A stretch of 64,000 nucleotides of DNA from the NCBI RefSeq assembly GCF_963678635.1, contig NC_087069.1, positions 16,900,660-16,964,659 on the forward strand, in the 5' to 3' direction. Source of the DNA: Symsagittifera roscoffensis (Eukaryota; Xenacoelomorpha; Acoela; Convolutidae). The translations under genes were made by a program, and so were the position numbers. This document shows, in pieces, positions 57,116 to 64,000 of the stretch. Numbering within the stretch: position 1 is the stretch's first letter; every line of letters starts with the position of its first letter. Under the pieces are notes generated by a model that was given only the letters and a program-made list of their open reading frames with translations, ran no database searches and was not told the origin of the DNA.

Positions 57116-58057
57116 TCATTCCAATTTTTGGTAGTAGGTTGCGACCCAGAAAGTTAGTTTTTTTGGTCGTCCACCACAATGAATGGGGATGATATCCACA
57201 ACGCATGATGCAATTTTGAACGGAGAATTGTTTGGATCAATTTTCATTACTCTGAGTCGCCTTTTGAGGGTTTGTATTAGTCGCTCCACAACGCCTATTG
57301 ATCTCTGATCATCCACTGGAGCGAACAAGAATTTAATGCTGTTAGATTTGCAAAAAATTTGCAATTTTTTAGCACGATATGATTGTGCTTGATCACATCT
57401 TAATCTGCGCAGAACCCCATTGTTTGAAATGTACCGTTGCATAAATTTTATTGCTAGATCTGCTGTCGTGTTAGATACTACCTTGGCGGTTGAGATTTTT
57501 GACCACTTATCTACCGCGACTAATATATATGCATCTTTGCTTAGTTCATCCAGAATTGTTCCTGAATTTATTGAGTCTCCGTCTTGTTCTTCTGGAATGA
57601 AGACTCCCTCGCAATCCTTCATGTTTTGTCTCCCTAGTTTTTTGGAGATGTATTTGTATCGCGATAAATTTGTGTTGTTTGTTTTTATTTTAAACTGATT
57701 TGCAGACTGCGTTATGAGCGAATGATTCAAATCATAGTTTTGATCAAGTTTGGGTGTTTGACCTCTCATGAAAACAATGAAATGTTTGGAATTCAATTGG
57801 CTTTTAGATTGCCCTTCTTTTGTTCTTTCATTTTTCGCGCATTTTTTGCTCAGCCCGTAGGGCGCTAGCTTCCTATTGGCTAATTCGTTCAGAATTAAGT
57901 TGTCAATCATTTCAAGACAATTAACAAATGAGTTGATTGACGCCACCACAACAAATTCCTCATTGTACTCACTAGGGGCTATTGATATTCCACCCGACTT
58001 TCTAGATATATAGGCAATTAAGACCATTTTACTTCCAGCTAAGTGTTTGATGTTCAA
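57116..58057 (-). pseudogene. Chimeric ORF: linker, integrase core (no zinc domain) and protease end
   Basis: A 313-codon open frame. It starts with the end of RNase H (H-L-A-G-S-K), then a linker, then the integrase core with A-V-D-K-W-S-K, L-R-C-D-Q-A (second Asp) and V-V-E-R-L-I-Q-T-L-K-R (Glu). The HHCC zinc domain and the first Asp segment present in the copy at 54266 are missing. The last 25 residues switch to the protease end C-G-G-R-P-K-K-L-T-F-W of the next unit, marking the duplication junction near 57196. The fusion is most likely non-functional. Confidence 0.8.
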
Positions 58058-58081
58058 TTTGAAGGGGATTAGCCAATAAAT

Positions 58082-58673
58082 TCATCTTGTGAGTCCTCTT
58101 GGACTTGTCTCAGATCGCTCGCTGGCGTTCAATACACTGATCCAAACTTGGTGATCGTTAATGACCGTAAAACTTTTCTCGTATAAGTAGTATTTGAAGT
58201 GTTCTATAGCCCAAACGACCGCCAAGAGCTCTAACTCATATACTGAGTTTTTTTCTTCAAGCGAATTTTGAAATCTTGACGGGTAAGCGATAGCTACCCA
58301 CCCTTTTTCTGTATTTTTTTTCCAATACTGCACCTAAGCCATATGTAGAGGCTTCACATACCACACGTGTTTTAAGGTTATGATCAAAATGTACATTTTG
58401 AGTAATTTCAGCGACTAACTTTTTGATTTTTTGGAATGCGGATTCATGCTCAGCCGACCAGTTTAGTGATTTGTGTTTGTCTGTATTTCTAAGTAATGGA
58501 CGTAACACTGTAGCAGCATGTGCGAGATGTGGGATGAACCTTGTAGGGTGATGTATTGAACCCATGAAATTTTTTAGCTGTTTGTATGTTTTAGGTGGTG
58601 AGAGCATTTCAATGGCGTCTGAATTCCTTGTTAGCGCGTAGTGCCCCCGCAGTCTATTGGGACCCCAAGCCAT
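58082..58673 (-). pseudogene. RT thumb and RNase H, unit A
   Basis: The frame 58673-58257 has the connection segment (L-K-N-F-M-G-S-I-H) and the RNase H start with C-E-A-S-T-Y-G-L-G-A-V, in which Glu replaces the usual Asp of D-A-S. A one-base change in an A/T run near 58320 shifts the frame, and the domain continues in 58333-58082 (E-L-E-L-L-A-V-V-W-A). Nearly identical to unit B. Confidence 0.85.
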
Positions 58674-58689
58674 TCATATTCTTTCCATG

Positions 58690-59460
58690 CGTACTTATTT
58701 TTATCTTACGATATTGCAAGATTTTCCTCGTCTGGTCTTCGAAGTACTATTTCTAGTGTAATTTTATGTGCTTCTATTGGACCCTCTGTAATGATTAGTA
58801 TATCATCTAGATAAGCGTATGTGTTTTTGCAGTTTGTTAATGTCAGATCGTTTGCTTTTTGCACTTCGGCAAGTATATCCGTAAGGCCGTAGAATCCTGA
58901 TTGAAATTGTTATGTCCCCGTGGTGTTGCCTCCGATGAGGCTTAAGTTGCATTGTTCTCTCGTCTTTTTGTCCAGTCAATTTTGGGAATAGGCATAGCAT
59001 AAATCAAATGAAATGAATAAAGTTTGTTTTTTTGTCTGATTTGATTGTTTGTGCGATGTTGTCCAATAATAAGTCGATTTGGCATTTGGTTTCTGATTTT
59101 TTAAATAATTTTATCAGTTTTCTTCGAATGTAACTTCAGTTTTACTATTTGATTTTTTTAACTGTTTTTACGATCGGGCTCATGGATTTGTCGAGTTTTG
59201 TATTATGTTTTTGATCTATCAATTTGTTTAGTTCGTTTTTGACCCTTTCTTGCAGGTGAATCGGGAAGCGTCGACCCTTCTCTTGGATCGGAGTGATATC
59301 CGGGAGAAATTGTGTCTTCATTATGTGGTTTTTTTTTGCATTTCTAGTTCTAACAAATAATTGGGCAAAGTTTTCCTCGACCCAGTGTTTTACTTCTGGA
59401 TTCGATTTATCCTCTTCGTTATTGTTCAAGATTTGAGTGTTTTGTGGTTCTTCTTGAATT
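58690..59460 (-). pseudogene. Reverse transcriptase, unit A
   Basis: The RT N-terminus is open at 59564-59145 (Q-E-R-V-K-N-E-L-N-K-L-I-D). The palm is fragmented, but the Y-L-D-D box is readable at 58813-58802. Several frameshifts lie between. Compare unit B, which has a better frame but a mutated box. Confidence 0.85.
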
Positions 59461-59770
59461 AGTTTTATTCCAATTTTTGATAGCAGGTTGCGGCCCAGAA
59501 TGTTAGTTTTTTTGGTCGTCCACCACAACAAATGGGGCTGATTGAATTGTCCACCCCCGAACAAGTCTTTTGCCAGAATAAGTCGTCCCTTAGGAACGAT
59601 GACTTTTCCATTGTAACAAGCTCGATGTCGCGCAGTATCTTCTGGCGGAATGTTTTTGAAAACGAGTGATTTTTAGTTTTGCTATGATCGCCGCGTTGTC
59701 GCTTCATTTAGAAATGACATTGGACTACCAGAGTCGGCAATGGAAAGTATAATGCTTGTTTTTCTCTCTA
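59460..59770 (-). pseudogene. Retropepsin of the - strand element (unit A)
   Basis: The active-site segment I-A-D-S-G-S-P-M-S-F-L is intact (catalytic Asp codon at 59735-59733). A stop follows within ten codons, and the later part (C-G-G-R-P-K-K-L-T-F-W) is in another frame of the 59707-59465 ORF. Confidence 0.75.
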
Positions 59771-59799
59771 GTTTTACAATATGACCATTTCTATCTTCG

Positions 59800-60140
59800 T
59801 CACTGATTTTATTGGCTTGCTTGATTTCGAATGCATTTTCAATTGCCAACATGGAGAAATTATCTCTTATTAGTTCCTGCCTCTCGTTTTGTGTGGTGAT
59901 TGCGGCGAATGCGACTGGATCGTTGTCGTCTGTTTCGTGGGTATGGCTCTCGTTATCATTTCTTGATTCTTCCTATTATTTCGGAGGACACTTACTTTAT
60001 CTGACCGAGAGTCTTTCGCAAAGTGACTTCGTTTTGCGCATTTTATGCAAATCTTGTCTCAGGCTGGGCATGATTGTAGATGATTAGGTCCGAAGAGTTT
60101 GCCACGCTTGTAACACAGTCTTTGGTTAGTGTTGTTTTAT
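59800..60140 (-). pseudogene. Gag nucleocapsid remnant with zinc-knuckle motifs
   Basis: Near 60110 a C-Y-K-R-G-K motif is a knuckle whose second Cys became Arg. Near 60055 C-I-K-C-A-K-R-S-H-F-A-K keeps two Cys and the His but has Ser where the last Cys should be. A TGA separates them. The peptide after it is polar and runs toward the protease. Confidence 0.7.
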
Positions 60141-60250
60141 GGATTTCGATTTTGGTTTCCTCTTGTGTTTTGCCGACCACGTGGATATTTTCCTCTACTG
60201 TTATTTGAGAAAATTGTCAAATATCCACCCCGACTGCCTTTAGGTTGAAT

Positions 60251-60990
60251 TTAACCCATTCTTTCTTGTTTTATTGTCGTACGCGAATTTAATCCGAATG
60301 GGTTTGACTTCATAGTTTTACTGTGTTTGATGCCTTTTTCGCGTCTAATTGCGTATTCGTAGGCCTCTTGTGGTGTTCTTGTTTCTGCTACTATTTCTTT
60401 GGCAATTTTTTTGTTGTTCATGTGTGTGGTGAACATATCACGAGCCCATTCGTCTTCGCTATTTCCACAATCCGCGCGGGAGGCTAGTTCTACCAGATCC
60501 GCGTGGAATTGCTAGAGTGTCTTGTTTTTTCTTTGTTTGCGGTAAATAAAATTATATGTGTCGAACGCTATAACCCGTTGTGTAATAAATATGTCATCCA
60601 ATACTTGTTTCAATTCTCTTGTTGATGTGGCTTGGATGTTTGGCCCAGTCTTTTTCTGTTGGAGTTGTCTTTGACCTTCTGTTCCTAAGCAGAGGAAAAA
60701 ATAAGTTCTTATTCTAGCGTCCGGTTCGTCCCAGACTACTGAATTACACATTACATTTTTTTCTGTTGCTCTTTTTTTTCTCCATGTATTTCTACTTCTA
60801 AAACGGGTTCTGTTGGTAATGTGACTCCTGCTTTTTCACTTAGCAAGTTTTGGATCTCTATTGCGTCCTTTGCGAATACAGCTAGTTCCACAGACCATTT
60901 GGTTCATTTCAGTGGAGGCTCTGCTGATGCTTTTTCCCAGAACGGGTTGATTTTGAGTGGATTTTTTGTGAATCCTGCTGACTGCGCCAT
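60251..60990 (-). pseudogene. Gag, N-terminal and core region
   Basis: From ATG 60990 the frame reads M-A-Q-S-A-G-F and continues, with a TGA where Trp would be expected (near 60906), to about 60755. A second frame (60751-60512) and a third (60436-60251) contain the Retrotrans_gag core: Y-F-F-L-C-L-G-T-E-G, Q-F-H-A-D-L-V-E-L-A region and T-P-Q-E-A-Y-E-Y-A-I-R-R-E. The same N-terminal motifs (N-P-L...A-E-P-P) appear in the relic at 28684 and 30020. Confidence 0.8.
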
Positions 60991-61013
60991 GTCATACCCG
61001 TAGGTCTGCTTAA

Positions 61014-61214
61014 TGTTGTTAATGAATCCGAACGGATTAGTAAACAATAATAATAGTATCTGAGCTCGCAAATATAGACAACTGTTTGATAAAACACTTT
61101 ATTCAGGTTCTAATCTCTTTCTTTCATTGGCTTCACACTGCCACCGTCCTCAAGGTCAATTGACCGCTTTTAATACAGTAAGCCTATCTCAACGCAGTGA
61201 GCTTACTGTTAACA
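61014..61214 (-). repeat. 5' LTR of the - strand Ty3/gypsy element
   Basis: On the - strand it begins TGTTAACAG and ends TTAACAACA, with TG...CA ends. It contains an AATAAA (61098-61103) for polyadenylation. The gag start codon follows 24 bases downstream. The assignment rests on these features and position, as no partner LTR is in view. Confidence 0.65.
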
Positions 61215-62364
61215 ATAAAATGTACATATAATACTTTGCCAATCCGGCCGGATGACAGGGAGGCCCATTTTCTTTGCGCTTCTCATTCGTAGATGATTAT
61301 CTGTTTCTGGATCTGAATCTTAGTGTGGCTTCAACGCGGTGAGTTGTCTTACTTTTTTCCCTCCACAATTTATTTTACCACAAATCGCCAGCTCCTTGCC
61401 GTTTACTGATTTCTAGGACTGAAAAAACTCGATAAAATGCAAAAATAATAAATTAATAACAAGGGCAAATGATGATTGTTGAAACAACACTGAATATGAT
61501 TTGTACCAAAAAAAATGAAAAAACTTTTAGCATAGATAGATGCTTCACATTTTGAGTCAGCTTTGATTTGAATTTAAATTAAAGCAAAAGCACACGAAGA
61601 GGTTTGTATCGTGAACCGATAACACAGACATCTGACTTAAATAGTGTCAACAAAGTGCAAGCTATTTCACGATTTATGGATCGCCCTGAAGCCAGTTTAG
61701 GTACTTGACAAAAATGCGGCGTTTAGATCAATATGATTATGTATTGCATGAAATCGATTAAAAATCAAAAAAAATTTCAAATTTTTTTTACAGTTTCAAA
61801 TGTTTTCATGTTTTTTTCTTCCAAGTGTTTTGTCGATTTTTAGATAAGTCATTTTCAGTTGAAAAAATATTATTTCCCTGAAAATCCCTCACAAAATCAC
61901 TTTCAGCTTATCCAATTATGCATCAAAAATATATCCATGATTCGATGTAAACAATAAATTTCAAACTATTTTTCTAGGTTGATGATTACTACAAAAATTT
62001 GAGGAAAGTTCGAAGTTTAATTCAAAGCACCTTTTTTTCTGCAAGTTGGGCTTAAAAGAGTTATCTTGAAATGAAACTCAACGACATATCAAGATAGCTA
62101 TATCTCATTTTCTGAATCCAACTAATGAACTATATTTCTTGAACTTCTTTTCACATTTCAGAATAAGGAACTCAAAGACATATATTGAAACTTACTGCCT
62201 TCTGAAGGAGTTAAGTGATTTGTTTTGCAAATAGGTGCAAATTATACAAAACTTCAACTTTGAGGTTGCGAGTTTTTTTTTAAATGATCATTATTTGAAA
62301 AATAGAGTAATGCAAATAAAGAAACGGTTAGCTAAACCCACAGAAGCTTTCGTTTTTTGTTCAG
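61215..62364. other. Intron sequence upstream of the B-box exon
   Basis: No gene or recognisable element beyond the LTR at its left end. It ends in the T-rich acceptor before 62365. Confidence 0.5.
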
Positions 62365-63103
62365 GATTGGAAATGGACGCCAAGGCTAATGGAGGGGAAG
62401 AATGCTTGCTCGATCCACGGAAAACCCCTAAAGTTTTTTTGCAACAACATCGGCTGCTTTAGTGGAATCTGTGAAGACTGTTGGATAATTGACCATGTTC
62501 ATCATCACGTTGTTCCGTCAAAAATTGTTCTGGGCAAAGATGTTGAAGAACTGGAAAACAATTGGAAAAAGATCGAGGATTATCAAACTACGTGCAGAAA
62601 GTTGGTCACCGATTCTGTCAATCTAAGCGAAGATACCCTGTCTATAATGCAGAAAATAGACCAATTAATCTTATCTAAAGGGGATCTTCGAAAATTCCAA
62701 AGCGTTGAAGACAACCACTTGTTCAAACAAAAAACTTTGAAAGAGTTGGAAAAGCATGAAGAGCTTGTTGAACGGATTAAACAGAAAACAACCTCTTTAA
62801 TTGCATCATACAACCAAGTAGAAAACAGTCTCAATGCTGCAAAGGATTGTTTCCGTGAAGGTCCAGCATCCAGTAGTTTTCCCGCAGTTGGAGAAATATA
62901 TCTGAGAAGAAGTAACTGTAAGCTGAAGGATATCAAAAGAAGAATAGCCAACGGCAAGATTAAAAGATTTGGCCATTATGCATTCTGTCCCAGGAGTCAA
63001 AACTTGTTTTTTGCTGACAAGCCTTCATTTTCTTTCACACCTAACAAAATGTTCAGAGTCAGCATTGATTCAATTCAAAAGGAAACAGAGTTTGACATTC
63101 CAG
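62365..63103 (+). CDS. TRIM-like gene, B-box and coiled-coil exon
   Basis: Acceptor TTTTTTGTTCAG ends at 62364; donor TTCCAG|GTAATA follows 63103. Starting in phase 0 it encodes a B-box (C-x2-H near 62415, then Cys, C-x2-C and D-H-x2-H-H), followed by about 110 residues of heptad-like Leu/Ile/Lys/Glu helix (62530-62850) as the coiled coil, then a Ser/Pro hinge and the start of a C-terminal domain. RING, B-box and coiled coil in this order is the tripartite motif. In this protein class the coiled coil dimerises and the C-terminal domain recognises the target. Intermediate small exons cannot be excluded. Confidence 0.85.
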
Positions 63104-63340
63104 GTAATATAATGTTTGATACGGAAAATTTTGACTTCTCGTAAAAATAACAATATGAACATATGATAAGTTATATTGGTTCTTCTGCTTGATTGAAGAT
63201 GTCATTATTGAAAAAAAATAATCATAGCCTTCACGTTCTTTGAGCTTCATAATGTTTCTGGTTATATGTGGAAGCATTATGATGTGTTTAACTTAATCAT
63301 GTTTCGTTCTTTTTTATATGTTTTTTTATTGTTGCTTCAG

Positions 63341-64000
63341 GAGCAGTTTGTGGACTGGCATTGAGTGGAGGTGGCGCTCTGTATGTCCATTATCATAATG
63401 ATAGTGTGCACAGAATGAGTGTGTTGATAAAGAAAATGGAAGAGTAGTGAGGACTCTGGATACTTCGAAACTAGACACGGATTCTTTTCTGATCATTCAC
63501 GCTCATGAAAATGTGTTACTGCTGGTAGGAGGGTATTTTGATTCAAACACTTACGAATTTGTGCATGTGTACGAAAATGAAGTGTATAAAAGAACACTTC
63601 AGCTTCTCATCAAGATAAATGTCGCTTGCATCTCATCAGCTTTATGCGGACGAGACATTTTATTACTGCTAACAGATGAAAGCACACTGGCAATAGTTGA
63701 TCTCAACCAGTCTGGATCTAAGGCCCAGTTCAAATCAATCCGGTTGGGTCAAGTAAGGTGTTTTGAACTATTGTGGATAGGGAGAGGAGATGAGCATAGT
63801 GGAGAAGGATATCTATTTGCATCTCAACAATTAGCACGTCCATTCAATTCTCATGTGTATGAGTTGAATGTGAAGAGTGTTGTGGATGGTGCTCTACTGA
63901 CACCACTGCAGATCCCATTCATGAATAGTTACGGCTCTAGAAACATTTTCTTCAAATGCACAATGGGAACAGATGCTATATTATGCAAAGATTTATGCGG
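63341..64000 (+). CDS. TRIM-like gene, C-terminal beta-propeller-like exon with apparent frameshift, partial
   Basis: Acceptor TTGCTTCAG ends at 63340 and the phase fits the previous exon. The frame reads G-A-V-C-G-L-A-L-S-G-G-G-A-L-Y-V-H, a typical propeller strand pattern, but meets TAG at 63445-63447. A second frame takes over within 63405-63447 (K-E-N-G-R-V-V-R-T-L-D) and stays open to the end of the window with repeated strand patterns (L-L-L-L-T-D-E-S-T-L-A-I-V-D). A one-base indel, real or a sequencing error, is the simplest explanation. Domains like NHL propellers follow B-box/coiled-coil regions in many TRIM proteins. The gene continues beyond 64000. Confidence 0.7.

Larger units (their letters stand above)
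53228..61214 (-). mobile_element. Ty3/gypsy retroelement on the - strand with tandemly duplicated pol
   Basis: On the - strand, in order: a 201-bp LTR, gag start, gag core, zinc knuckle, protease, RT, RNase H, linker and integrase (unit A), then protease end, RT, RNase H, linker and part of integrase again (unit B, offset about 2.35 kb), then a third linker and an integrase with its zinc domain. Units A and B are nearly identical over RNase H. No 3' LTR was found. The element lies in the inferred first intron of the TRIM-like gene, opposite in direction. Confidence 0.85.

Overview
The window is nuclear DNA of a multicellular invertebrate-type eukaryote. The evidence is GT-AG introns of up to many kilobases joining in-phase exons, a RING/B-box (TRIM-like) gene, AATAAA poly(A) signals, hAT-type MITEs with 8-bp target duplications, and remains of at least three kinds of LTR retroelement (an env-bearing Ty3/gypsy-type element, a second Ty3/gypsy family, and BEL/Pao). 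There is no prokaryotic gene organisation. The species is not recognised.

Layout. 1-11052: an env-bearing retroelement on the + strand, entered inside its protease, then RT-RNase H, integrase, a small two-TM ORF, a Ser/Pro/Gln-rich ORF, an Env-like glycoprotein with a long tail, and a further 598-codon ORF of unknown function downstream of env. The strand is A-rich and G-poor. Single in-frame stops and a few frameshifts break it. 11053-12640: probable 3' noncoding end of the element and a possible tRNA-derived SINE. 12641-14599: two ~410-bp inverted arms around a 1.1-kb core holding a short exon-like ORF. 14600-19380: dispersed repeats and MITEs. 19388-27913: a host gene whose four phase-compatible exons encode a two-TM protein that looks like a SLATT-domain protein, ending in a poly(A) signal. 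28475-35330: relic Ty3/gypsy element on +, flanked by ~220-260 bp direct repeats. 35331-38147: intergenic repeats and MITEs.

38148-64000: a TRIM-like gene (RING exon at 38148, B-box/coiled-coil exon at 62365, propeller-like exon running off the window). Its inferred 24-kb first intron holds BEL/Pao fragments on the - strand, an ~11.6-kb imperfect palindromic element (40656-52216) that appears to have inserted into the BEL/Pao copy, and a - strand Ty3/gypsy element (61214 to about 53230) whose pol region is rearranged by ~2.35-kb tandem duplication.

The two host genes are unrelated in product: a membrane protein of a family known from bacterial nucleotide-signalling defence, and a RING/B-box protein of a class often found in ubiquitin signalling. 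Nothing in the sequence shows that they act together. Most of the window is mobile DNA in different stages of decay.
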